Origin: Candidatus Omnitrophota bacterium
GTDB taxonomy: Bacteria > Omnitrophota > Omnitrophia > Omnitrophales > Aquincolibacteriaceae
DNA length: 24,516 nucleotides
Reading direction: 5' to 3'
Assembly (NCBI GenBank): GCA_016196565.1
Contig: JACPXK010000093.1
Coordinates: 1-24,516 of the forward strand
Position 1 is the first letter of the stretch. Each line of letters starts with the position of its first letter. Below, piece by piece: positions 12,001 to 24,000 of this stretch. The position numbers and the translations under genes are program-made. The notes under the pieces were generated by a model. It did not search any database. It worked only from the letters and a program-made list of their open reading frames with translations, and was not told the origin of the DNA.

Positions 12001-15000
12001 TTATTTTTCGCTTCTCGACAGCAGTGCCTGGAATTTGGGGACCGGAAATTTTACGGTGGATTTTTGGTTCAAACCGGAAGTCATTAACGGCCATCAAGCC
12101 CTAGCCGTTTGGGATTATGAAAATGGATCCGCTTATAACGGCGTGAGTATTTTGGAAGATGGCTCACTGCACGCCTTTTTCGGTGCCGGGGTGAGAAATG
12201 GAGATATCAATTTTCATCAGGCGGTGGAGTTGCGCACTGTTCCTAATACCGTAAAGGTCGGCCAGTGGCAGCATGTTGCCGTCGTGCGGCAGGGCGAACA
12301 AATGATTTTGTTTTTGGATGGTATCAAGGTAAGCGAAAAAACATGGAATGCCGCTTATAGCGCGACCAATACAGCGGCTCCTTTGCAAATCGGAACATTG
12401 CGATTTGAAGGTTATGTTCATGACTATCGCGGATCTCTAGATGAATTCCGTATTTCAAAAGGCATTAGCCGCTGGACTTCCAATTTCACGCCCCCGGCGG
12501 AAGCGCCTGCGGAAGAGCCCAATAGTTTTGTCCTTCATTTCGATTCCTATCTATATGAAGCACAATCAATGACTTATACTCCGGCTCAGAACAATAGCAC
12601 GATTATTACGACAAACGATTCATTTGGAATGTTGCGTCAGGAAACAAAAGATTCTACCGGCAAAACGATAAGCATTACAGAACGCAAACCGGAAACGAGT
12701 CCCGTTGCCGGAAGTAATGGAACATCCATTGGGGACACTTCGATTGATAAATCGGAATTTAAATTCGGATTTGGCAGCGCGGTATTCGACGGCAAAGCGG
12801 ATTATATTGCAATTCCTGACTCAAGCGATTGGAATTTTGGAAGCGACCCGTTCACCATTGATTTTTGGTCCCGAGCTGCGGGTACAGGAGGACAAACCTT
12901 TTTCGAACAACGCCAGGATGGAAGCAATATGATTATTTTTGATTATGATTACACGGTCAAACAATTCCGCTTTTTGCAAACGCATTCGGGCGGCTCGCAA
13001 AACTTCGATTTGCGTTGGGATTGGGATTTGAACTCCAATATTAATATTTGGCGCCACATAGCTCTGGTTCGGAGCGGCAGTAGTTTCAAGCTTTATGTTG
13101 ACGGGGTCTTGCTTGGGACGCGAAACACAAACGCTGTTCTTCAAGATTTTAATCCGCCGGTGACTTTGGCTTTCGGTGCGCAGCATAATCGCGATTTCAC
13201 CGGATGGCTTGACGAATTCCGGCTCTCAAAAGGCATTGCGCGCTGGACTTTAGATTCTTTTACGCCTCCTACGCAAGAATATACTTCCGATGAAAATACC
13301 AAACTGCTTCTTCATTTCAATCGATATCGCAATGAAACGCTCAATTACACCTATACCGAAACGGTTCAAGATAATACAACGGCAGCAGCCACGTATGAAA
13401 ATGGAATTCTGCTCCGGCAGGAAACTAAAAATACTCAAGGTAAAACCATCTATCTTGATGAGCGCGTCAAAACAACGAATTCCGGTTTTGAAAGCGACAT
13501 TAGCCTGAACGGAGAAACTCACATCACAAAAACGCAGTCCAAGTTTGGCGGTGCCGCTACTTTCTTTGACGGCAACGGAGATTATATATCCGTTCCTGAT
13601 AGCGATAATTGGGACATTGTAGCCATGGACTTTACCGTCGACTTTTGGGTAAAGCATAATAATCCTTCCGGAACTCAAACCTATATTACTCACGGAGACC
13701 CCACACATCATTGGATGGTACGGCATGTCGCCGGAGTCGGGCTTCAATTCGAATTATCGAATGGATCGATCGGAAGTATTCTCTCTTTGTCCGGAGGGGA
13801 AATCAAAGACACGGGTTGGTATCATATTGCGGTTGTAAGAAAAGGGAATGTTTACTCGCTTTATAAAAACGGTGCTCTTGTTGCCTCGGCCAATTATTCC
13901 GGCAATGACGGTTTCGCGGCGCCCCTTGAAATCGGACGGCGTTCTACGGCCGGAGATTATTTCTATGGCTGGATGGATGAAGTCCGGGTCGTACGCGGTA
14001 CCGCCGCTTGGCCTTCCGAGTTTACTCCTCCGACACAGGAATATGCCACCGATGCTATTCCCAAATTGCTCTTGCATATGAACGGCACCCAGTATGAACG
14101 GTCGGTGCCCGAAGAAATTTATGATGCGGCTGGAAAACTGATTCGTGTGGACAAGCATCTTCTTAAAGACGGCAAAGAATACCTTGTCCGCATGGGAGAG
14201 ATGCAAACATCTTCAACACAATCTGCGCAGGAAGGAGCGCCGCTTACGATTGTCCGTGCGGCCAATTCTTCTTTGGATTACGCGGAAAGGGTCTTTGACG
14301 GCAAATTCGGAACTTCATTTTATGCACGCACCAAAATAGGCGGTACCATGACATTGGAGTTAGAACAGCCGTCAGCCGTCAGCCGTCTCGACACCTATTT
14401 CCATCGTGATCAAGGGGTTCAATACCAAATCGAGGCCTCTCTGGACGGCAAAAATTGGGGATTGGTGCTGGATAAAACTTCTCCGGTGGGAACTTTTTAC
14501 CGCGGGTTGCAATCGGATGCATTTTCACCGGTCAAGGCCAAGTACCTTCGTTTGCGCGTGACAAAATCCGAAAATAATAATTCCGATTTCTCTCTTGAGG
14601 AAATCCGCATCTATCCGCCCAAAGGATGGCCGGTGACAAGCACCGTGGCGCGTACCTTTAATGTTCAAGGCGATCTTTTAACTGAAACTCAATCCGGAGG
14701 CCAGGCGCAAAGTTATGTTTATCAAAAGGATGCCTTAGACAATGTGGTCCGGGTGGATGAAGTTCATCATAAAATCGACCGGCAAGCATTTATCAAATCA
14801 GTGAAAAATGACACAGGCGGCGTGCTCGATAAGAGCATGTTTGATGAAAACCGGACTACTTCGAACGGCGCAGGGAAATATTTTGTTTTTGAACTTACGG
14901 AACCAACGGAACTAAACGAAGTCCGCATGCTTTTAAGAGATTCCAATGACACAAGTATTTATTCCTACTGGATCGAAGTCTCAAACGACGGGATGGCATG

Positions 15001-18000
15001 GACGCGCGTGGTGGATCACTTCCGCGGCGATGCTCGGAGCTGGCAGCGCGATCAATTTGCTCCTGTCAAAGCACGTTTTGTCAAGATTGGCGGTCAAGAT
15101 GTCAGCACGACCTCCCAATCTTCCTTTGAATTATTCGAAACGCAATTTTTCGCCACACCGACAAGTGTTGTCGATTATGTAACGGTCAAAAAGATGGACC
15201 AAATTCTCTCTCCGGATCGCAGCCCCCTTCAGCCGGTGATGGCGGTAGGGGACGCCCAAATAGTTTCTGCTCAATCTAAATTCGGCGGATCTTCTGCCGG
15301 TTTGGATGGCAATGGAGACTATCTTTCCGTGGAAAATAATCCTGATTTTGATTTTGGGACCGGTGATTTCACCCTCGAAGCCTGGATCAATCTTGAAGAT
15401 TTAGGAAGAGCGCATACGATTGCCTCAAAATATGCTGCGAATGAAGTGGGCTGGATTTGGGTGGTGAATCCTGGAAATCGTAATATCCTCCTTTATGATT
15501 CGGGCAGCTCGAGCGTCACTTTACATGATGTCCCATTGTTTGAAGCCGGCCGCTGGTATCACATGGCTGTGGTTCGTAGCGGGAGTAAGATTAAATTTTT
15601 CCGCGACGGCGTTCAAATCGGCTCCGATCAAAATATATCTGCCTCTAGAACCTTTAATGGCGGCGCGACTTCACTTAAAGTCGGAATTTATGAAAACACA
15701 TCACACTTCAAGGGCCAAATTGATGAATTAAGAATTTCCAAAGGCATTGCGCGCTGGGATTCAAATTTCACGCCCCCGACTGCGGAATATACTCCGGATG
15801 CTTACACCAAACTCCTGCTTCATATGAACGGTTCGAATCACTCACGCATTTTTGAAAATTCTGCCGGTTCTGCGCGATTTAATTCCAAAGAAGGACAGGT
15901 GATGGAATCCGTTGACCGCAGCGGAAAAATTACGCGCTACAGTTACGAGTACGATGCCGCCGGAAATCAAATCGGAACTTATCAGCTTACTCAGCGCGGG
16001 TCAGGGCCCGATTCCTCGCTCGATTTTTCAGGAGAGGTGCGCGATGCCTACGGCCGCGTGATCAAACAAATTTCCGATTCCGGACAAGTGACTTATTACA
16101 GTTATGATCTCGATCAATACGGTAATATCAAAAAAGCGTACGTAAGGGATTCACCGGAAGAAACCGTAGCAGTTTCAAGAAATCTTTTGAACGATACGGA
16201 AAATGTTATGGTTTCAGGCCTCGATTGGGAAAATATTAAGAATCAATCCAATGGCACTAACTATCTTTTTGATAACAATCCGGATACCCGCACGCGGGCA
16301 CATACGGCCAATGACATTTCCAAACCCCTTGTTCTCGATTTTCGCGGCACCGGCGCCGTTGAAGCTAACGGGGATGTGAAAATGACAACCGCGCAATCAA
16401 AATTTGGCGGTTCTTCCGCAGTCTTTGATGCTAATAATGATTATCTTAGCGCCCCGAATAGTCCTGATTTTGATTTCGGCACGGAAGACTTTACGATGGA
16501 AGCTTGGGTGAGGTTTGATAACCTGGATCGGGACCATACCATTGTCTCGAAATATCAAGGGGATGGCCCCGGCTGGATTTTTGGGGTGAATACCGCGAAC
16601 AAGTACCTACATCTAGGTTACGGCAGTGGGGGTGCCACAGCCTGGCTTAATTCGAGTGAAACTTTCCAGGTAAATACTTGGTATCACATGGCCGTTGTCC
16701 GTCAAGGAAGGACCCTTAAATTCTTTAAAGACGGAATTCAGCAGGACGGCGACAAACCGGTGGATGACAGAGGTTACACGGGTGCTCCGATGCCCCTTAT
16801 GATAGGCAAATATGATGGTACTAATAACGGTAGTCTTTTGGGTTCGATGGATGAATTGCGCCTGTCGAAAGGCATTGCAAGATGGGCTTCCAATTTCACG
16901 CCCCCCACGGCGGAATATACTCCCGATGCTTACACCAAACTCCTGCTTCATATGAATGGGGCAAATGGGTCGACTAATTTTACTAATGCTGCCGCGGCCG
17001 CAAAAAGTGCTGATCTTTCACGCATTCGTCTTTTGACCACAGATACTTGGCCGAGCGCCGGATACCGGATTGAAGTGACGAAAGACGGCGAAATTTGGAT
17101 TCCTGTGGTTGACAAATCAACCGGTAGTTTGAAACGGGAATGGAATGAGCATGAAATTAATGTTCAGGGTGTGCAGAAACTAAAGGTTATTCCCACCGGC
17201 TATGATTATCTTGCCATCGATGACATGCAGATTTTCTCAACGACCTCTTCGGCTGGAACCAGCACATCATCCGAAAAGAATTTCCAAATTGTACGTGAAT
17301 ATGACAGCCGCGGCAATGTAACAGTAGAAAAGAACATCCTTTTCGCGATTTGGGAATCACGGCCCGATTTGAAAGCTTATTTCCCGGATCCTCAGAAAAA
17401 AGCCATTTGGGGAAAATGGAAAGATAAAACCATTCTGGATTGGGCTAAAGCCGAAGGCTATTTGGAAGATCCGCGCCTGCGCTCTTATACGCCGCAGTTT
17501 GAGACGGCAACACCGGACCTTAAAGAAGCCTTCGACCGGCGCCGCGACCTTCAACGCCGCTTCACCGATGAGGCCGGCCTTCTGGATTGGGCTGGGGCAC
17601 AGGGAAATTTAACTAATCCCTTGCTGGACGCTTACTCTTTGGGGCGTGTGCAAAACAATACTCCAGCGACGGGCAATTCCTTGCCTCCCGAAATTACTCC
17701 CGTGGGACCGGTTACGATCACCACAAGTACCGCAAACGACAATACGACTACCACCTTAACCGATTCGGTCGGAATCTTTCGCCAGGAAACCAAAGATGCT
17801 CAGGGTAGAATAATTTTCGTCAACGAACGAAAGTTGGAAGGCAATGCCGGATTTGGCGACGGTGTTAGCGTTAATGGAAACGCAAAAACAAGCGATTCGC
17901 AATACAAGCTTGGAGGCGGGGCAGGCTCTTTTGATGGAAGCGGTGATTCGATCAATCTCCCAAATTCTGATGATTGGATTTTCGGCACAGGGGTTTTCAC

Positions 18001-21000
18001 TATTGTATTCAAGGTTCGTTTCAACAGCCCTCCGGCGAATAATGTTACTTTCATTGACAGAAATAATTCCAACGATTTTAGAGTTTCCCGGACGAATGGG
18101 GTTCTAACGGTTCATCTGGAAGGCACGGATTATGCCATGGGGGCATGGTCTCCTTCGCAGGAAGTTTGGTACCATGTGGCGATTGTAAGACGTGGAAGCA
18201 CACTGTTCGGGTTCATCAACGGCATTGAACTTGGAAGCACGGACGCCCCAAAAAATATTCAAGGAACCGATAAAATATATCTCGGTTCCACCTCCATAGA
18301 CACTCAGCAGCTTAACGGAATGCTTGATGAATTTAGAATTTCCAAAGGCATTGCGCGCTGGACTTCCAATTTTACGCCGCCGACAGAAGAGTATGCAGCA
18401 GATTCCAACACCAAACTACTACTTCATATGAATGGCTATAAACAGGAATGGCAAAAAACGGAATACTCTACTTTGAATGGCAATGTTACGGCGACGGTCA
18501 CGGATTCTCTCGGTCTTGTGCGCCAAGAAGTCAAGGACTCTCAGGGAAGAACCACTTATGTGAATGAAAGAACCCCCGAGAGCAACGCAGGATTTGGAAA
18601 CGGTATTGCCGTCAAGGGAGACGCGAAAGTCACGGATGCCCAATCAAAATTTGGCGGGAGTTCGGCAGCCTTTGACGGCAATGATTATGTGAGTCTTCCT
18701 GATAGTCCCGATTGGGATTTCGGAACCGGCGACTTTACCATCGATTTTTGGGCTAAATTTAATAGTTTCGTTAATACTGATTGGGGATGCGTGTTTGATT
18801 CCTCGGCCGGCGGCAGCGGCAACGGCGTCGGTTTTTGCATCCGGCCGGATTTGGTCGGGCTTTATGTCAATTCAGCGCTGAGCAGCATATCGCTCACGAA
18901 TTCAACCGGGGTTTGGTATCACTTTGCCATGGTCCGTTCCGGGACGACTTTAAAATTATTCAGAGACGGTGCTGAAATTACTTCGGTGGATATCGGGACA
19001 CGGGATGTCTCCGGCCTCACTTCCGGAGTCCGGATAGGGCTTAGAAATGACAATCTTCTGGGGGTAAACGGATGGATTGATGAATTAAGGGTTTCCAAAG
19101 GCATTGCCCGATGGACTACCAATTTCACGCCGCCCGCACAGGAATACACCAAGGATGATCAAACCAAACTTCTGCTTCATATGAATGGTTACCGGGATGA
19201 ATGGAAGTCGACGACTTACAGCACGCCGGATGCGCAGGGGAATGTCACGACGACCACAAGTGATGCCTTCGGTATTTTGCGTCAGGAAATCAAAGATTCT
19301 AAAGGCCGGACAACTTATTTAAAAGAACGGAAAACCGGAGCGGAAAGCAAAGGTTCTAACGGACTTGCCTCTTTCGGAGATGCCCGGCTGGATACAAGCC
19401 GCTCAAAATTCGGAGGAGCCTCTGCTTACTTTGACGGGGCCGGCGATTTTATGAGCGTTCCCCAAAGTTCCGATTTGAATTTGGGCACCGGAGATTTCAC
19501 CATTGATTTTTGGGCCAATTTTCATTCCGCGGACAGTTCACGAGTCTACAATTTATTTACCGACGACAGTTTTATGAACGGCATTCGTCTGCTTTGGGTC
19601 CGTTCTTCCGGAGTGGATATTCTTCAAATGGGTTTTCAAGGAAGCTGGACCGATATTTACTGGGGGCCTGCGGCAAATACCTGGTATCACATGGCGGTCG
19701 TGCGGACAGGGAATGTCGCCAAGGTTTTTGTCGACGGAAAGCAAGTGGGCGGCAATATCGATGTGAGCAGCAGGAATTTTTCTAATCTTGTCAATGGATT
19801 GGTGATCGCGGGAGAAAACGGAACTTCAACCTCCGATGTTTCTATTGATGAATTCCGGGTGTCCAAAGGAATTGCCCGTTGGACATCGGATTTTGCACCT
19901 CCTGCCGGGGAATATACTCCGGATGCCAACACCAAACTTCTGCTCCATTTTAATAATAGCGTTGACACTCAATCGCTAACCCCCGCTTTTGAAGAACAAT
20001 GGACGGAATATGTGACCGTCAACGGCGAAGTCATCAAAAAAGTTTATGAAAGCGTAAATTTTACCCCGCTTCCTCAGCAGCCTTTCTCCGAGCCCGTCCG
20101 ATGGGATATCAAAAAAATAGGAACAAGTAACGATTGGTATCAAGCAGGAATTGAGCATGAAGGAAACACTTCGCAATCCAAATTAATCGATATGAATGGC
20201 GACGGCCTTCTTGATCGTGTGTTCCACGCTTTTGAAAATGGAGATTATCAAAACTATTGGTGGGTGCAAATTAATAAAGGCAATGGATTTGAAGCCGCGA
20301 AGCGCTGGGATGTTACACCGGTCGGCGTCGGTGGAAGTGAATATAGGGCAGCGATCGAAAATCATATCGAAGGGACTTCGAAGCTTATTGATATGAATGG
20401 GGATAATCGTCCCGATCGTGTGATGCATGTTTATCAGAATGGATCTTGGCAGCCTTATTGGTGGGTCGAGATCAATAACGGCAGCGGATTTGATGCGGCG
20501 AAACAATGGAATGTAAAAACTACCGGAACAGGCCAGGACTTTGCCGAATATGGGGCATCGATTGATCCTCGAGTTAACGAAGCGCAAGTTAAGCTTATCG
20601 ATATGAATGGGGACAATCGTCCTGATCGAGTGGTTCATGCCTATGTCAATGGAGCTTATCAAGCCTATTGGTGGGTCGGGATTAATAATGGAAGCGGATT
20701 TGATGCTGCGCAGCAATGGAATATTAAACTTGTGGGTACCGGCGACGGTGGTTTTGCCGGAGCGTTGGAACTTTTATCGAACAATGTTGCGCGTTTAATG
20801 GATATGAATGGCGACAATAAACCCGATCGTGTGATTCATGCCTATGAAAATGGATCCTATCAACCTTATTGGTGGGTACAAATCAATAACGGAAGTGGAT
20901 TCGACGCGGCGAAACGCTGGGATGTAAAAACTACCGGGACCGGCGATGATTCCAACGCGTACGGTGCTGCCATTGAAAGTATGTCCAGCAATGTCATGCA

Positions 21001-24000
21001 TTCTAAACTTGCTGACATGAATGGAGATGGCAAGCTTGATCGTGTGGTCCATGTTTATGAAAATGGATCTTATCAGCCGGCATGGTGGGTTCAAATTAAC
21101 AATGGCGGCGGATTTGACACAGCCCAGCGTTGGGAAGTGAAGGGATTGATACCCGGGGATGAAAAATCATACTACGGAGCCGGAATTGATTATAAATCGG
21201 GCGGCGCAACTTATTATGAATTAATTGATATGAATGGAGATAAAAAAGCCGACCGTGTGATGCATGGCTATGAAAACGGGAGGTATCAACCTTATTTGAC
21301 GGTGCAGCTCAATCAGGGGGATAAATTCGGGCCGGCTGCGTCTTGGTATGTGACGACCGTAAGCGAAGGGGATTACGAGTGGCATTATGGCGGAGCACTC
21401 GAATACGTTTATGACGGCGTAAGCTTCTTTCAACTTGCCGACATCAATGGGGACAAAGTTTTAGACCGTGTAAGCTCGGATTATCAAAATAGTTTGTGGC
21501 AGCCTTATTGGAAAGTCCAGCTCGGACAAAGCAATCAACCGGTCGTGCCGGTCTTTTCTTCCAATAGAATTCTCGTTTCTGAAGAGCGCTCGAACGCGCA
21601 AACAGGTAATTTTATTTCTAAAACAGAGCGCACTGAACTTCTTAATTTAGCACGCGGGAAAACGGTTAAAACCTCAAGTGCATACAATGCAACCTATGTC
21701 GCCTCACGTGTCACCGATGGTGTCCATTCGGAACCGGGCCTGTGGTTTTCCTCCTCTTTAGGAAAAGAAGAATGGGCGGAAGTGGATTTGGGAGAAATTC
21801 AAAATATTTCTAAAATTGTGCTGGACACAATTTGGAATGGCGACAGCTATGTTTCGGATTTCAAGGTTAAAATTTCCAAAGATGGTTTGAGTTGGAAGAC
21901 TGTTGTAGTCGAACACGGCCTTACAGCCGGCAAGTTCTGGAGTTATGAAATTCCGGATGCCGAAGCGCGGTATGTCAGGGTTGACGGCATTCGCGGAAAA
22001 AATGGGACTGCGCCTTATTACGGATTCCTGCGCGAACTCGAAGTTTACGGTAATCAAATGGCGTCCGTAAGCGTTCAGGAAATTCGCGATGCGCAGGGAA
22101 AGCTCGTTCGTAAAATCGAAACCCTGAAAGAACCCGAAGAATTGTCGCTGGCTAAAATCGCAAAGGCGACAGGAACTCATTCCGCCGAATATGCGGCCAT
22201 GAAAGCCGTAGATGGAAATTCTGAGACGTTTTGGATGGGGCCGGACTATATCAAAGAAAACGCGTTTGATATTGATTTTGGATCTGCCGCGGAAGTCAGC
22301 CAAATCCGCGTTTTTGCCCAAAATGGTTCCAATTATTTAAAATCCTTCCGCGTTTTAACTTCTCTGGATGGTGTGAACTGGCAAAACGCAGCACAGATTT
22401 CAGGCGGCACCGGACAGAAAGAATGGACGGTGAATATCACACCGGCTCAGGCCCGTTACGTACGCATCGATAAAATCGAAGCCGTACAGCCGAGCGGCAG
22501 TTTTGCCCAGGACTTTTTAACGGAGGTGCGCGTTTACGGCAATGTCTCCGTGACCAAAGAATCGGAATATGACGCCTCCGGCCGTTTGATTCGAGAAACG
22601 ACAACGGGCGGGCGCGGGGCCGGTAAAACAGAATATAGTTATCATACCAACGGAAAAATTTCCGAAGTCCGTCATTATCGCGGAGCAGTCCCCGTAGGGG
22701 GCGGTCCAGCGGTTGAGGAATGGAGGCCCGTGCTTATGGATCCCTCTGGGACCTCGTATGTTTCGATCATCGACGGAGATGAAGGCACGGGTGAGACCAT
22801 TAGCTGGAATGCGGGACAAACTCCCAAATCTTTTGTTACCAAGCTTGATAAGCTCACCACAATCGGAATGACACGCTTAAAGCTTATCAACACGGATCTC
22901 GTGAACGGTACGGGTTATTCCATTGAAGTTTCTCGTGACGGCATGAATTGGACAACGGTTGTGGATAAAACCTCAGGACGTTATGACCGGTGGCAGCAGG
23001 ACGAATTTCTCCCCGTGGAAGCGCTTTATGTCCGAGTCACAGGGATACGTGATACCAATGAGGCTTTCAATCTTTCCCTTTATGAAGTTGAAGTTTACGC
23101 CCCGGTCGCTTTGCAGATTCCTTATGAAGCGGAATATTTTGATTCAAACGGCCTTCCTGCCGGCACGGACAACGCCCTTATGCTGGTTTGGAAAAATGAT
23201 CCTTCGCTTCAAAAAATATTTTCCAATGTGAATTCTCCATCCACGATGGCGGGAAAATGGGCGGGCAAAACGCTCGTCGATTGGGCGAAGACGGAAGGCT
23301 ACAAACATTATTCAGCGCTGGCCTCTTACGCCCCGCTTGGAACGCGGGAAATGACTCCGGGGCTTCGCCAGGTTTACGACGATAGCCGCCAACTTCAGGA
23401 CCGCTTCCGTAAAGATGGCACGAAAGACGCCGAGCTTATTCAATATGCCCGCTCAAAAGGCTGGCGGGAAGACTCACGGCTTTTTTATTACGGCCCTTCG
23501 CTTACATCTCAGGAACTGCCGCGTTATTACACTTTTGAAAACCGTTTTGATGCTTACGGCAATATTACAGTGATGATCGCGCGCGATGAAAATGGGGAAC
23601 GCAACTACCGGCGCTTCGGTGCGGATGGACGCCTGGTGGAACAAAAAGATGAAATCACGCTTATCTGGGAAGAAAATCCCGACATTTTTAAATTGGTCGT
23701 GGATTCCAGCGGGCTTCTTACATGGGCGAAAGACAAGGGGAGCAAGGATACCCGGTTTTTTAAGGCGCTTCTGGATTACAGTCCCTATACGATCGGCGGT
23801 CCGGACGAAACGACACCGGCCACAACCTTCTATCAATATATCTATGACGGCGGAGCAGTCCCCGGAGGGGGAGGCGGCTGGCTGAAGGAAATGGATGAAC
23901 TTTTGTGGAATATTCAAGGATCTCAAACCCGCAAGAACATTACGCGCTATGACGCGGACAGCAATGAAATCTACGTCGAAGATAATCAGGGCACTTTCAA

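Noticed and set aside
20189..21480. Propeller repeats as EF-hand or haemolysin-type (RTX) calcium repeats
   Set aside because: The loop is DMNGDxxxDRV at 67-71 residue spacing, unlike the nine-residue GGxGxDxxx RTX repeat. The strand pattern around it fits FG-GAP/VCBS blades better.
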